A stretch of DNA of 64,000 nt from Sulfitobacter sp. HI0040 (GCF_001634885.1 NZ_LWEX01000079.1:26982-90981); one strand, 5' to 3'; shown: positions 50,387 through 61,064, counted from the stretch's first letter. Numbers and translations: made by a program. The notes: generated by a model not told the origin, from the letters alone.

Positions 50387-52396
50387 TTAGTCGGCCAGTC
50401 GCGGTCGCCCCGTGACTTCGACGGTGATTGTTCCCTCGATGAAGACTTCACGGTTTTCCACCGCCGCTACCTGAATGTTCCTGCGGGCTGTGGTCTGTAT
50501 ATCCGCCGCACCGGCGGCGCGAGCCTGCGCCACGGCAGTTTCCCGCAGCATGGCTTCCAGACGGTCCAATGCCTCTTCCCGGTTCGCGAAGTCCTGCGGG
50601 CCTTGGGTTGTGTGTACCCGGTAGCACCCTTCGGAAGGGGCCGTGACACTGCCTGCCTGCCGCATGGTGATCCGGCCCACAACCGCGCCTATGGCATTGG
50701 CGACCCCGCCGTGGACGGGCAGCACCATCTCGCACCCGAGGCAATCGCCGACCGCCGGGTAATAGGCTTGGGCCGACGCGCCCAATCCGATGACAGGCAG
50801 GTTGAGCCCGGCCGATAGCCGGACGAGACCCCGATGCCCCGCGAGCCCACGGCGCAAAAGGACGTGACGCGCCAGTATATCCGGGGCGATCCCGTCGAAA
50901 TCAGCGGCGTCCTCTTCGGCAAAGGCCGCTTCCAGCAGGGCGGTGACCGTCTGCCGGGTCAGCCGGTCGATGATCATTTCCGCTACCGCTTCCGCACTGG
51001 TGGACAGCATTGTTCCTGCCCCAGTGCGGCGGCGCCCGAAAAGGATCAGCGCCTTGCGTGCCGCACCTGCGTCCCATGCAAGCACCCGGCCGGCCACATG
51101 GCTCGCATCCGATGGGGTGACGCCTGCGACCTGAACCAGCCCCCGTTCCACCAGCCGCTTCAGCGCGCCGGTTTCGATCCGGGCGCGCAGGACGGACGCG
51201 AGGGGATGCACCCCTTCGCCGATCCGTTCCAGCAGGTCGGCATCGCGGGGGGCCAACCCTTCGCTGGACTGTCCGGCCACCGCGCGGACGAACCTGCCGT
51301 CATGCTCGCTGGGCACCGTGGCCCGCAACTGCGCATCCAGCGTTTCATGGACAAGCTCTGGCGCCTCGACCGCCAGCAAAGACACCGGGAGCAACCGGCG
51401 CGGCCCAAGCGTGACCCCGCCCTGCAGACCTTCGGAGATGAAATGAACCTCACTGTCACCGCCAAGCCCGCTTGTCCGCATGGCGACCGCTTCGACCATC
51501 GTCCGGTAGGGCCCGACCCGGGCGCCCAGCGGGTCTATCGCCGGCCGACCGTTCCGCAGCAGGGCGACATCCGTCGTGGTGCCACCGATATCGCTCACCA
51601 GTGCATCGTCGGCCCCCGTCAGCCAGCGCGCCCCAACGATGGAGGCTGCCGGACCGCTCAGGATCGTTTCGATGGGGCGGACCCGCGCCTGCGCGCTGGA
51701 AATCAACGCCCCGTCCCCCCGCACCACCATCAGAGGGGCGGGGATACCGATGTCGCGCAGCGTATCTTCGGCCCGCCCGATAAGGCGATCGATCATGCCG
51801 ATCAGACGGGCGTTGAGAACCGCCGTCATCGCCCGCTTCGGGCCGTTGAGCTTCGCCGACAACTGGTGCGATGACGAAACGGGCCGCCCTGTCATCTGCT
51901 GGACAAGCGCCGCCGCCCGCTGTTCGTGGGCAGGGTTGCGCACCGCGAACTGGCTTGCCACGGCGAAACCGCTGACCGCGCTGCCGTGGGTTTCCAGAAA
52001 GGCGGTCAGGGCCGCTTCGTCCAGCGGCGCGGCCTCTGCCCCCGCATGATCGTGCCCCCCGGCCAGCACGATATATGGCTCCCCCCGCAGCGCTTCCCTG
52101 AGGCCATGCGCATCCAGATCCCGTTCCTTGAACCCGATGTAGACCAGCGCCACACGCCCGCCCTGCCCCTCGACCAAGGCATTGGTCGCCAGGGTCGTCG
52201 ACAGGGAAGCCAACGAAACGTCCTCCGGCGGGATTTCCGCTTCGGCCAATACGGCCCGCACCGCGGCGCCGACCCCGATGGACAGATCATGGCGCGTGGT
52301 CAGCGCCTTTGCAGAGGCGATCACCTCCTCCTCATCCCGGAGCAGGACGGCATCGGTATAGGTGCCCCCTGTGTCCACTCCTAACAGGATCGTCAT
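50387..52396 (-). CDS. Hydantoinase A/oxoprolinase A-like protein, without a B partner
   Basis: A 669-aa protein of the HyuA/OplA family of the ASKHA ATPases, which open hydantoins or 5-oxoproline with ATP, or carboxylate ketones in the acetone/acetophenone enzymes. The phosphate-binding blocks are LGVDTGGTYTDAVLL (about 5-19) and SDIGGTTTDVALL (about 270-282). The usual HyuB subunit gene is absent on both sides; the upstream neighbour is queG, 16 bp away. The C-terminus may carry its own function. The substrate is not known. Confidence 0.87.
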   Translation of the reverse strand: MTILLGVDTGGTYTDAVLLRDEEEVIASAKALTTRHDLSIGVGAAVRAVLAEAEIPPEDVSLASLSTTLATNALVEGQGGRVALVYIGFKERDLDAHGLREALRGEPYIVLAGGHDHAGAEAAPLDEAALTAFLETHGSAVSGFAVASQFAVRNPAHEQRAAALVQQMTGRPVSSSHQLSAKLNGPKRAMTAVLNARLIGMIDRLIGRAEDTLRDIGIPAPLMVVRGDGALISSAQARVRPIETILSGPAASIVGARWLTGADDALVSDIGGTTTDVALLRNGRPAIDPLGARVGPYRTMVEAVAMRTSGLGGDSEVHFISEGLQGGVTLGPRRLLPVSLLAVEAPELVHETLDAQLRATVPSEHDGRFVRAVAGQSSEGLAPRDADLLERIGEGVHPLASVLRARIETGALKRLVERGLVQVAGVTPSDASHVAGRVLAWDAGAARKALILFGRRRTGAGTMLSTSAEAVAEMIIDRLTRQTVTALLEAAFAEEDAADFDGIAPDILARHVLLRRGLAGHRGLVRLSAGLNLPVIGLGASAQAYYPAVGDCLGCEMVLPVHGGVANAIGAVVGRITMRQAGSVTAPSEGCYRVHTTQGPQDFANREEALDRLEAMLRETAVAQARAAGAADIQTTARRNIQVAAVENREVFIEGTITVEVTGRPRLAD

Positions 52397-52412
52397 GCAG
52401 GCAACCTTTCGT

Positions 52413-53468
52413 TCATGCGGGGTATTTCACGGCATCCAGCCGTTTGCAGGCCCAGCGGGCGGCATCCGCCACCGTGGGGTCCGGATCGCAAAGCAGTGCC
52501 GACGCAGCAGCCCTGAGCCGCGGCGCACCGGAGTTTCCGATGGCATAGAGCACATTGCGAACAAAACGGTCACGCCCGATCCTCTTTATGGGGGAGCCGG
52601 AAAATCGTTGCCGAAACCGCGCATCGTCCAGACCGGCGAGTTCCGCCAGATCGGCGGGCTCCCGATGGCGGCCGAGATAGCGTTCATCGCTGCTCGGCAC
52701 CGCGAACTTGTTCCAGGGACAGACGGCGAGGCAATCATCGCAGCCGTAAATGCGATTGCCCATTTTCGCCCGCAGTTCAGGGTCCACCGGCCCTTTATGT
52801 TCGATCGTCAGATAGGAAATGCAGCGCCGGGCATCCAGCTTGTAGGGACCGACGAAAGCCTGCGTGGGGCATACATCCAGACATGCCCGGCAGGATCCGC
52901 AATGGTCGGCTTCAGTAGCGTCGGGCGGCAGGTCCAGCGTGGTGAATATGGCCCCCAGAAAGACCCAGTTCCCGAAATCGCGGCTCAGCAGGTTGCTGTG
53001 CTTGCCCTGCCACCCCAGCCCCGCCGCCTGGGCAAGCGCCTTTTCGGAGACCGGTGCGGTATCCACGAAAACCTTGATCTCGCATCCTGTTTCCTCCACC
53101 AGCCAGCGCCCCAGACGCTTCAGCCGTTTCTTCACCACATCGTGGTAATCGCGCCCTTGGGCATAGACGGAAATCGCTCCCCTTTCGGTAGCGGTGAGCG
53201 TGTCCAATGGGTCATGCACCGGCGCATAACTTTCGGCCAGCATGATGATCGTGCGTGCTTCGGGCCAGAGCGCGCCGGGGTCCCCGCGCCATGTCATGCG
53301 ATCGGCGAGCCACGTCATCTGCCCATGATAGCCGCCGCCCACGTAGTCGCGCAGGCGCTCTGCCGCCTCTGGCGCCGCATCGGGTCTGCACATGCGGCAG
53401 GCCACGAAACCTTCGCCCCGGGCGCGGGCGACAATGCGGGCTTTCAGGTCTTGGCTACTTTCGGTCAA
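52413..53468 (-). CDS. queG: Epoxyqueuosine reductase
   Basis: Reduces epoxyqueuosine to queuosine in tRNA, the last step of Q34 synthesis; a cobalamin-dependent enzyme with two 4Fe-4S clusters. The cluster motifs are [16 protein letters not shown] and [28 protein letters not shown] is a typical block. 351 aa. TTG start at 53468, with GGAAGG 5 bases upstream. It uses cobalamin, and cobO is in the window, though 28 kb away. It is co-directional with the HyuA-like gene. Confidence 0.95.
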   Translation of the reverse strand: MTESSQDLKARIVARARGEGFVACRMCRPDAAPEAAERLRDYVGGGYHGQMTWLADRMTWRGDPGALWPEARTIIMLAESYAPVHDPLDTLTATERGAISVYAQGRDYHDVVKKRLKRLGRWLVEETGCEIKVFVDTAPVSEKALAQAAGLGWQGKHSNLLSRDFGNWVFLGAIFTTLDLPPDATEADHCGSCRACLDVCPTQAFVGPYKLDARRCISYLTIEHKGPVDPELRAKMGNRIYGCDDCLAVCPWNKFAVPSSDERYLGRHREPADLAELAGLDDARFRQRFSGSPIKRIGRDRFVRNVLYAIGNSGAPRLRAAASALLCDPDPTVADAARWACKRLDAVKYPA

Positions 53469-53513
53469 GAATACCTTCCGGGCGCCGGGCGCGAAAACCC
53501 GGCGCGGGCTGCG

Positions 53514-54179
53514 TCAGAAATCCAGATTGTTGTAATGCAGGGGCGGCGGAAAGCCCGGCACCTGATCCGCAAGGATGGACCGGAACGCGGGGCGCGATTT
53601 GATCTTGGCGTACCAGTCCTTGACGCTGCTGTTCCGATTCCAGTCCACGTCCGAGATGTAGTCGAGCGAGGACAGATGCGCCGCCGCCGCGAAATCCGCA
53701 AGGGTCATGACATCGCCCGCCAGCCAGCGGCGGTGATCGAGCAACCAACCCATGTAATCGAGGTGATACTTGATCGCCTTGGCACCGGATTTCACGTTGC
53801 TGCTGTCGGGATAGCCCATCTTCATCATCTTCTTATTGACCCGCTCGTAGAGCAGTTTCGACGTCACTTCATGATGAAACTTGTCGTCGAACCAGTTCAC
53901 GAGGCGGCGGGCCTCCAGCCGTTGGAGCGGATCGCGGGGCAGCAGGCTGGGCTCAGGACGGGTCTCTTCGATATATTCGCAGATCGGCCCGCTTTCGGAC
54001 ATCATGATCCCATCGAGCCGCAGGACGGGCACCTTGCCTGCCGGGTTGCGCCGAAGAAAATCCGCATCCGCTTCCCAGTACCGTTCTTCGACCAGCTCAA
54101 CCTCGATCTTCTTCTCGGCGAGGCTGAGCCGGACTTTCCGGCAGAATGGCGACAGGGCAACGTGAAACAGGCGAGCCAT
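53514..54179 (-). CDS. Glutathione S-transferase family protein
   Basis: A 221-aa GST with the thioredoxin-like domain (about 1-80; SPFCRK contains a Cys at the catalytic position, suggesting a glutaredoxin-like or Cys-GST activity) and a helical C-terminal domain with WLAGDVMTLADFAAAAHLS. KVPVLRLDGIMMSESGPI is the glutathione-binding block. It is 45 bp upstream of queG. No substrate can be assigned. Confidence 0.87.
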   Translation of the reverse strand: MARLFHVALSPFCRKVRLSLAEKKIEVELVEERYWEADADFLRRNPAGKVPVLRLDGIMMSESGPICEYIEETRPEPSLLPRDPLQRLEARRLVNWFDDKFHHEVTSKLLYERVNKKMMKMGYPDSSNVKSGAKAIKYHLDYMGWLLDHRRWLAGDVMTLADFAAAAHLSSLDYISDVDWNRNSSVKDWYAKIKSRPAFRSILADQVPGFPPPLHYNNLDF

Positions 54180-54236
54180 GAGAGGTTCCGAAACTATGGA
54201 GACTGGGCACTTCCATGCCCGGAAAAGGCAGTCAAT

Positions 54237-54968
54237 TCAACTCTCGAAACAATCCGCGCGGCCATCCCTGCTGATTGTCGCCGCGCCATCCGCGATCTGC
54301 GCGGCGCGGCTGCGCACGAAACCGGAAGGCTGCGAGGCCGAGCGATCCTTCGGGTCCGGCAGGATCGCGGCGAGCCGTGCGGACTGTGCCCGCGACAGAT
54401 CAGACGCGGGGATACCGAAATAGTGGCGGGCCGCCGCCTCAGCGCCGAAAACGCCTTCGTCGAACTCCGCGATATTGAGGTAGACCTCCAGTATCCGCCG
54501 CTTTGTCCAGATCGCTTCGACCAACGGGGTCGCCAGCGCCTCCATCGCTTTGCGCGGCCATGACCGCCCATGCCAGAGGTAGACGTTCTTGACCGTCTGC
54601 TGGCTCAGCGTCGAAGCGCCGCGATTGCTGCCCTGTTCGATCGCCCGCCGGATCGCCGGCAGGTCAAAGCCCCAATGGCGGCAGAAATTCGCATCTTCCG
54701 CCGCGACCACCGCGCGCCGCATCTCGGGTGAGATCCGGTCAAGCGATACCCAGCGCTGATCCACGCTCCCCAGGCGGCGGGCTTCCGACATCATGTAGAC
54801 ATTCGTGGGCGGGTTGAAGATCGCCCCCAGCACCACCAAAAGCACCGCGATGAGGAAAACCACCGAAACACCCCGAAGCGCCCACAGCGTAACCCTGCGC
54901 CCGAAGGGCCGCTTCGCCGGCTTGGCGGATTTGCTTTTGCTTCGGGTCTCGACGGTGCGGCGGGTCAT
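54237..54968 (-). CDS. mtgA: Monofunctional biosynthetic peptidoglycan transglycosylase
   Basis: Polymerises lipid II into glycan strands in the periplasm. A cytoplasmic basic tail, one membrane helix (about residues 28-50) and the GT51 domain follow: [14 protein letters not shown] carries the catalytic Glu, [16 protein letters not shown] and [19 protein letters not shown] are the conserved motifs. No transpeptidase domain is present (243 aa), unlike class A penicillin-binding proteins. Confidence 0.95.
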   Translation of the reverse strand: MTRRTVETRSKSKSAKPAKRPFGRRVTLWALRGVSVVFLIAVLLVVLGAIFNPPTNVYMMSEARRLGSVDQRWVSLDRISPEMRRAVVAAEDANFCRHWGFDLPAIRRAIEQGSNRGASTLSQQTVKNVYLWHGRSWPRKAMEALATPLVEAIWTKRRILEVYLNIAEFDEGVFGAEAAARHYFGIPASDLSRAQSARLAAILPDPKDRSASQPSGFVRSRAAQIADGAATISRDGRADCFES

Positions 54969-55008
54969 GGGGCAGCTATAGGCCGGGCGGCCGGCTTTGT
55001 GAACGCCC

Positions 55009-55686
55009 CTAGCGCGGGCCGATCACCTTCGCGAGGTATGTGCCGATCACGGCAGAGCCCCGCGCCGAGGGATGCGTGTTGTCAAAGGCGAAATTCTCCG
55101 GATTGGTGTTGTCGAACACATCTTCGGCATCCCGGAAGGTCGCCCAGTCGCGCCCGGCGGCAAATCTGTTCATGCGGGAATCGAGCTCCACCAACTCGTC
55201 CCGGCACCCTTCGAAGGAACCCTTCCCCGAGCCTGCGTAATATCCCATCCACAGGATCTGGGCACCGCTTCGCTGGCGAAGCTGCGCAAGGAACGACGGA
55301 ATACTGCCGCTCTGCCCGTCCGCAGAGACAAGCGCATCGACAACCGGGCCGCAGGCTCCGCAGTCGCAATCCGAAGAGACATCATTCGCGCCCCCGTTCA
55401 TCACGATCCAGTTCCAGCGCCCGCCCGGATACTGCCGCTGGATGTCGAAACCGGCCGCACTCGCCAACGATGAGTCGTTGTCGAACTGGGCCCCCGGCAC
55501 CGCGCGGTTCACAACCTTCCGGTCAAGCACCTTGCCGACGACATCGGGGATCGCGCGGTCGCTGTTGCCGTTCCACCAAAGCACGCTGTCGCCAATGGCG
55601 AGGATATCGCCGCCGCCGCGGGGCGCGGGATCACCACATCCGGACAGGACGAGCCCCGTGACCAACGCAAGACACAACCGCAACAT
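55009..55686 (-). CDS. SGNH/GDSL hydrolase lipoprotein
   Basis: A 225-aa secreted esterase-like protein. The lipobox LSGC (Cys17) marks it as a lipoprotein. Block I is IGDSVLWW (catalytic Ser), block III is [10 protein letters not shown] (Asn), and block V DNTHPS holds Asp and His. The substrate may be a lipid, sugar ester or peptidoglycan acetyl group. ATG at 55686 follows GGAGG by 6 bases. It is 40 bp past the mtgA start on the same strand, which suggests but does not prove a cell-wall role. Confidence 0.88.
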   Translation of the reverse strand: MLRLCLALVTGLVLSGCGDPAPRGGGDILAIGDSVLWWNGNSDRAIPDVVGKVLDRKVVNRAVPGAQFDNDSSLASAAGFDIQRQYPGGRWNWIVMNGGANDVSSDCDCGACGPVVDALVSADGQSGSIPSFLAQLRQRSGAQILWMGYYAGSGKGSFEGCRDELVELDSRMNRFAAGRDWATFRDAEDVFDNTNPENFAFDNTHPSARGSAVIGTYLAKVIGPR

Positions 55687-55772
55687 AGGATACCTCCACT
55701 GACAAGCCTGACCCGCAAGCTAGCATGCTATGCCGGATATCAAACTGTCATTTCGGTGAGGAGGTAGGGAAC

Positions 55773-55795
55773 GGCGCCCCGCATGGCGGGACGCC
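55773..55795 (-). terminator. Hairpin downstream of gltB
   Basis: GGCGCCCCGC (55773-55782) and GCGGGACGCC (55786-55795) form a 10-bp stem with one G-T, 9 bases after the gltB stop. No T-run follows on the minus strand. Confidence 0.45.
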
Positions 55796-55803
55796 CTCTG
55801 TTG

Positions 55804-58800
55804 TTACTCTGCCGGGACGGCGGCGCGTTCGACGCCGATGGGTGCGGGAAGATGCGCCAACATCTCCTTGGGGCAGACCTGCAGGAAATGTTCCTTCTCC
55901 GTCTCCCAGTGCTGCAGGATGTCACCCGCCCGGCGGCTTCCGGTTTCCTTCAGATGCCGCTCCAGCAGTTCCTTCAGCTCGGATGTCCAGTGATCCACGG
56001 TGACCGGGCATGTAACGATCGTTTCGACGTTCATCAGCGCCTGGGCCTGTCCTTCCGGATCGTAGAGGTAGGCCATGCCGCCGGTCATACCGGCAGCGAA
56101 GTTCGCACCGATATCGCCAAGGATCACCGCAACACCGCCAGTCATGTATTCACAACCATTGCTGCCGCAGCCTTCGATCACGACCCGCGCGCCCGAGTTA
56201 CGCACCGCGAAACGCTCACCCGCGCGACCGGCGGCAAAGAGATAGCCCGCAGTCGCGCCATAGAGCACGGTATTGCCGATGATCGTATTTTCGGAGGCGA
56301 CGATCGTGCTTGCCATCGGCGGGCGTACCACGATGGTGCCGCCCGAAAGGCCCTTGCCGACGTAATCGTTGGCATCACCCGACACCTCCAGCTTGAGCCC
56401 CGGCGCCGCGAAGGCCCCCAGCGATTGGCCGGCGGAACCGGTCAGGCGCACAGTGAGGTGATCGGGCTGCAAGCCGTTGTCGCGCATGCCGAAACGCTTG
56501 ACGATATGGCTCGACACCCGCGTGCCGACCGTGCGGTGCGTGTTCTGCACGGCGTAGGAAAGCTGCATCTTCTCGCCGTCCTGCAGAAACCGCGCGGCAT
56601 CCCGCACGATCTGTTCGTCCAGCGTGTCGAGCACGGCATTCCGCGGCTTGTCGCGGTCGTAGACGATCTGATCCGCGCCATCGACGGTGATGAGCAGCGG
56701 GTTCAGGTCGAGATCGTCCAGATGGGCCGAGCCACGGCTGACCTGCGTCAACAGGTCGGCGCGGCCGATCACGTCATCGATGCTGCGTGCCCCGATGCTG
56801 GCCAGAATCTCGCGCACTTCCTGCGCGTAGAAGCCGATCAGGTTCACGACCTTGTCCGCATTGCCGGTGAACTTGCCGCGCAGGGCTTCGTCCTGCGTGC
56901 AGACGCCCACGGGGCAGGTGTTGGACTGGCACTGGCGCACCATGATGCAGCCCATCGCGATCAGCGCGGCAGTGCCGATGCCGAATTCTTCGGCCCCCAG
57001 CATCGCTGCCATCACGATATCGCGTCCGGTCCGCAAGCCGCCATCGGTCCGCAGGGTGACCCGGTCGCGCAGCTTGTTCATGCTCAGAACCTGATGCGCC
57101 TCGGTCAGGCCCATTTCCCACGGAAGGCCTGCGTATTTGATCGAGGTCGCGGGCGAGGCGCCGGTGCCGCCGTTATGGCCGGAGATCAGGATGATATCCG
57201 CCTTGGCCTTGGCCACACCCGCCGCGATGGTCCCCACGCCCGAAGAAGCCACGAGCTTGACCGTCACTTTGCAGCGCGGGTTGATCTGCTTAAGGTCGTA
57301 GATCAGCTGCGCGAGGTCCTCGATCGAATAGATGTCATGATGCGGCGGCGGGCTGATGAGGGTCACGCCGGGGGTCGAGTGACGCAGCCGCGCGATCAGC
57401 TTGGTCACCTTCATGCCGGGCAGCTGCCCGCCCTCGCCGGGCTTCGCGCCCTGGGCCACCTTGATCTCCAGTTCTTCGCACTGGTTGAGGTATTCCGCCG
57501 TCACCCCGAAACGCCCCGAAGCGACCTGCTTGATCTTGGCGGAGGGATTGTCGCCGTTCGGCTCCGGCACGAAATGCGCCGGATCCTCGCCGCCCTCGCC
57601 GCTGTCGGACTTCGCGCCGATGCGGTTCATCGCCACGTTCAGCGTCTTGTGCGCTTCGGGCGACAGCGCGCCCAGACTCATCCCCGGCGTCACGAAACGC
57701 TTGCGGATGGAGGTGATGCTTTCGACCTCTTCAAGACCGATGGGCGTGCCCAGCGGCTTGATATCCAGCAGGTCGCGTAGATGAATGGGCGGATTGCTCT
57801 GCATCTTGGCGCTGTACTGCTTCCACATCGCGTAGGAGGCGCGATTGCAGGCCTCCTGCAGCATATGCATGCTCGACGCTTCCCACGCGTGGCGTTCACC
57901 ACTGGCGCGGGCCTTGTAAAAGCCCCCGATGGGCATGACGACGCCGTCGCCCATCCAGCCACGGCTGTGCACTTCCTCGGCCTTGCGCTGGATGCCCAGT
58001 ACGCCGATGCCGCTGATCCGGCTGATCATGCCGGGGAAATATTCCGCCACCATGGCGCGGCTCAGGCCCACGGCTTCGAAGTTGAGCCCACCCCGGTAGG
58101 AGGACACGACAGAAATGCCCATCTTGGCCATGATCTTCAGAAGGCCCTGATCGATGGCGGTGCGGTACCGCGCCACCGCTTCCGTCAGGGTCATGTCCAG
58201 CAGCCCGCGCTCGATCCTGTCGGCAAGTGAATCCTCGGCCAGATAGGCGTTCACGATGGTGGCGCCACAGCCGATGAGGACCGCGAAATAATGCGCATCC
58301 ACGCATTCGGCAGACCGGACGTTGAGCGAGGTGAAGGTACGCAGCCCGTTGCGTGTGAGGTGGCTGTGCACGGCACTTGTGGCAAGGATCATCGGCATCG
58401 CCACCCGGCCCTCACCGCTGGCCTGATCCGTCAGCACAAGATGCCCGGCGCCCGATCGCACGGCATCTTCTGCCTCTGCCCTTATGCGGGACAGCCCCGC
58501 GTTCAGGTTGCCGGGGCCCGGCTCGAACGTGCAGTCGATGGTCACCACTGTGGCGTTGAAATGGCTGGTCAGTTCCTCGAACTGCGCATTGCCGACAAAG
58601 GGGCTGTCCAGCACGATGATCTCGGTCTGGCTGCTGTCTTCGTCCAGCACGTTCTTGAGGTTTCCGAACCGGGTCTTCAGGCTCATCACCCGGTATTCGC
58701 GCAGCGAGTCGATGGGCGGGTTGGTAACCTGGCTGAAGTTCTGCCGGAAGAAATGGCTGAGCGGACGATACTGCGCGCTGAGCACAGCGGAGGGGGTATC

Positions 58801-60336
58801 GTCGCCCATGCTGGCGAGCGCCTCCTTGGCGTCCTCGGCCATGGGCGCAAGGATCTGTTCAAGGTCCTCGACGCTGTAGCCCGCCGCCACCTGACGGCGC
58901 CGCAACTCGTTTCCGGTGAAAAGCGGCGCCTCGGTGACATCGGCCAGCGCCGAATCCAACTCGTTGATCTTGCCGACCCATTCGCCAAAGGGCTGACCCG
59001 CAGCCAGCTTGTTCTTGATCTCCTCATCGTCGTAGAGCCGACCCTCGGCCATATCGACAGAGATCAACTGCCCCGGGCCCAGTGCGCCCTTGCGCACCAC
59101 ACGTGCCTCGTCCAGCGGGACCATCCCCGCCTCGGACCCGGCGATGAGCATCCCGTCTGACGTCACGACATAGCGCATCGGGCGCAACCCGTTGCGGTCA
59201 AGGCCTGCGCAAACCCAGCGGCCATCGGTCATCGCAAGTGCGGCGGGGCCGTCCCACGGCTCCATGACGGAGTTGCAGTAGCTGTACATATCGCGCCACG
59301 ACTGCGGCAATTCCACCGCCTGCTTGGACCAGCTTTCCGGCACCAGCATTGTCTTGGCCATCGGGGCCGAGCGGCCCGCGCGGACCAGCACCTCGAACAC
59401 TGCGTCCAGAGCAGCGGAATCGGACGATCCGGCTGCCACGATAGGCTTGATATCCCCGGCCATGTCACCGAATGCGCCCGAGGCCATGCGGATCTCATGG
59501 CTGCGCATCCAATTGAGGTTGCCCTTCAGGGTATTGATCTCTCCGTTATGGGCGAGCATGCGGAACGGCTGCGCGAGCCACCACTGCGGAAAGGTGTTCG
59601 TCGAATAACGCTGGTGGTAGATGGCAAAGGCCGAAACGAAGCGGTCATCCATCAGGTCCGGGTAAAATTCGGCCACGTCCTGTGCCAGCATCATGCCCTT
59701 GTAGATGATGCTGCGGCAGGACATCGACGCGATGTACATCTGCGGGACCTGCGCCGCGATGGCGGCCTTTTCGATCCGGCGACGGATGACATAGAGTTCA
59801 CGTTCGAAGGTTTCCTCGTCCACGCCCTTGGCGTTGGAAATCAGGATCTGCTCGATCTCTGGCCGGGTGGCGTTGGCCTTTTCCCCCAGCACGGAAATGT
59901 TCACCGGCACATGGCGCCAGCCATAGATGTAATAGCCCATCCGCAGGACTTCGGTTTCCACGATAGTCCGGCAGGTTTCCTGCGCGGCGAAGTTCGTGCG
60001 CGGCAGAAACACCTGCCCCACGGCGATCATCTCGTCCTGCCGTGGGTTGTGTCCGGTACGGCGCACCTGATCGTAGAAGAAGGGCACCGGGATCTGGACG
60101 TGGATGCCCGCACCGTCGCCTGTCTTGCCGTCGGCATCCACCGCACCGCGATGCCAGATCGCCTTGAGAGCGCGAATACCGTTCAGCACCACCTCGCGGG
60201 ATTTGGACCCGTCGACATTCACCACGAGGCCAACTCCGCAGGACGAATGTTCGTCCGCTTCGGAATACATCCCGTTTTCGGCCAGATGCGCACGCTTTGC
60301 AGCCTCGGCCTCGGCCCAGAGTTCATCATGGATCAT
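55804..60336 (-). CDS. gltB: Glutamate synthase (NADPH) large subunit
   Basis: With GltD it makes two glutamates from glutamine and 2-oxoglutarate. The 1510-aa chain has a propeptide cut before the catalytic Cys33 (SSCGVGLVVNVDG), an N-terminal amidotransferase domain, an FMN-binding synthase barrel (QVASGRFGVTAEYL, ISGHNGGTGASP) with a 3Fe-4S cluster near CIMVRQCQSNTCPVGVC, and a C-terminal beta-helix domain of repeated Gly motifs. It overlaps the preceding unknown gene by ATGA, which in turn overlaps a GFA gene; all lie downstream of gltD. Confidence 0.97.
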   Translation of the reverse strand: MIHDELWAEAEAAKRAHLAENGMYSEADEHSSCGVGLVVNVDGSKSREVVLNGIRALKAIWHRGAVDADGKTGDGAGIHVQIPVPFFYDQVRRTGHNPRQDEMIAVGQVFLPRTNFAAQETCRTIVETEVLRMGYYIYGWRHVPVNISVLGEKANATRPEIEQILISNAKGVDEETFERELYVIRRRIEKAAIAAQVPQMYIASMSCRSIIYKGMMLAQDVAEFYPDLMDDRFVSAFAIYHQRYSTNTFPQWWLAQPFRMLAHNGEINTLKGNLNWMRSHEIRMASGAFGDMAGDIKPIVAAGSSDSAALDAVFEVLVRAGRSAPMAKTMLVPESWSKQAVELPQSWRDMYSYCNSVMEPWDGPAALAMTDGRWVCAGLDRNGLRPMRYVVTSDGMLIAGSEAGMVPLDEARVVRKGALGPGQLISVDMAEGRLYDDEEIKNKLAAGQPFGEWVGKINELDSALADVTEAPLFTGNELRRRQVAAGYSVEDLEQILAPMAEDAKEALASMGDDTPSAVLSAQYRPLSHFFRQNFSQVTNPPIDSLREYRVMSLKTRFGNLKNVLDEDSSQTEIIVLDSPFVGNAQFEELTSHFNATVVTIDCTFEPGPGNLNAGLSRIRAEAEDAVRSGAGHLVLTDQASGEGRVAMPMILATSAVHSHLTRNGLRTFTSLNVRSAECVDAHYFAVLIGCGATIVNAYLAEDSLADRIERGLLDMTLTEAVARYRTAIDQGLLKIMAKMGISVVSSYRGGLNFEAVGLSRAMVAEYFPGMISRISGIGVLGIQRKAEEVHSRGWMGDGVVMPIGGFYKARASGERHAWEASSMHMLQEACNRASYAMWKQYSAKMQSNPPIHLRDLLDIKPLGTPIGLEEVESITSIRKRFVTPGMSLGALSPEAHKTLNVAMNRIGAKSDSGEGGEDPAHFVPEPNGDNPSAKIKQVASGRFGVTAEYLNQCEELEIKVAQGAKPGEGGQLPGMKVTKLIARLRHSTPGVTLISPPPHHDIYSIEDLAQLIYDLKQINPRCKVTVKLVASSGVGTIAAGVAKAKADIILISGHNGGTGASPATSIKYAGLPWEMGLTEAHQVLSMNKLRDRVTLRTDGGLRTGRDIVMAAMLGAEEFGIGTAALIAMGCIMVRQCQSNTCPVGVCTQDEALRGKFTGNADKVVNLIGFYAQEVREILASIGARSIDDVIGRADLLTQVSRGSAHLDDLDLNPLLITVDGADQIVYDRDKPRNAVLDTLDEQIVRDAARFLQDGEKMQLSYAVQNTHRTVGTRVSSHIVKRFGMRDNGLQPDHLTVRLTGSAGQSLGAFAAPGLKLEVSGDANDYVGKGLSGGTIVVRPPMASTIVASENTIIGNTVLYGATAGYLFAAGRAGERFAVRNSGARVVIEGCGSNGCEYMTGGVAVILGDIGANFAAGMTGGMAYLYDPEGQAQALMNVETIVTCPVTVDHWTSELKELLERHLKETGSRRAGDILQHWETEKEHFLQVCPKEMLAHLPAPIGVERAAVPAE

Positions 60337-61064
60337 TGTGCAACATCCTTCTGCAAGAGGGGGGCGGCGGCCTTCTGTTCGAAGCAGCCGTAAATAGGTT
60401 TACGGGCCAGAAAACCCGGTTCACCCGGGTAGATGAAATCGACCGGGGTACTGTCATAGTCGAAGGCGCCACCGGCACCCTGCAGGACCTGGCCTGTCCC
60501 GGCAAAGAAACGCCTGTGCCGACGAGAGACATATTCATGCCCCTTCGCCTCATATGTCACTTCGCCGTCCGTATCCGTTTCGGTCACGTGGAATTCAGTC
60601 ATGGCAAGCGGCTCGCCGTCGATCTCCACCCTTTCGTCGATAATCCGGTCATAACCGAATACGCGCGAATTTCCTTCCGGTGACAGGAGGATGAAATCAT
60701 AGGTGTCGATCCCGCTGTCCAGCAAAGTGGTCAGGTTGGCGGGATCCGCGGCGGGTTGCTCCAGCGTCGTCGTGCGCCCCTGCGCAAGGTTGAAGGACTG
60801 CAACCACTGGGTTTCGCCGTCCGTCTGGCCCACATAGTAGGGTCCCATTTCATCGCTTTCGGCATGCCACTGCACCCCGGCGGGATCCGCCTTGCAGGTC
60901 CAGTGATGCGACACGATGCATGCCTTCTGCTGCACGGTCAGAAAGGCTTCGCAGCCCTCGGGCGGCGAAAACAATCGGGATTGCTGGGCCGCGACCTGGT
61001 TTCCCAAAGGCAGGGCGAGCGCGAAACAGCAGGCCACACGGGTGAGGGCGCAAGGGCGGGTCAT
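60333..61064 (-). CDS. Secreted protein of unknown function, within the glutamate synthase operon
   Basis: A 243-aa protein with a signal peptide (1-27, ending QVAAQ). The mature part has Cys38, Cys49, Cys57 and Cys227, which could form two disulfides in the periplasm, and an even mix of charged and hydrophobic residues with no membrane helix or motif I recognise. It overlaps GFA and gltB by 4 bp at both ends (ATGA), so it must be translated with gltB. ATG at 61064 chosen; an upstream frame would run through the GFA gene. Function unknown. Confidence 0.78.
   Translation of the reverse strand: MTRPCALTRVACCFALALPLGNQVAAQQSRLFSPPEGCEAFLTVQQKACIVSHHWTCKADPAGVQWHAESDEMGPYYVGQTDGETQWLQSFNLAQGRTTTLEQPAADPANLTTLLDSGIDTYDFILLSPEGNSRVFGYDRIIDERVEIDGEPLAMTEFHVTETDTDGEVTYEAKGHEYVSRRHRRFFAGTGQVLQGAGGAFDYDSTPVDFIYPGEPGFLARKPIYGCFEQKAAAPLLQKDVAQ

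Noticed and set aside
52362..54563. Open plus-strand frame of about 730 codons opposite queG, GST and part of mtgA
   Set aside because: Runs across several genes and their gaps and has no domain signature; antisense shadow.
55783..57780. Open plus-strand frame opposite the 3' half of gltB
   Set aside because: Antisense shadow of the conserved FMN-binding part of gltB; composition rich in His, Arg and Asp, no signature.
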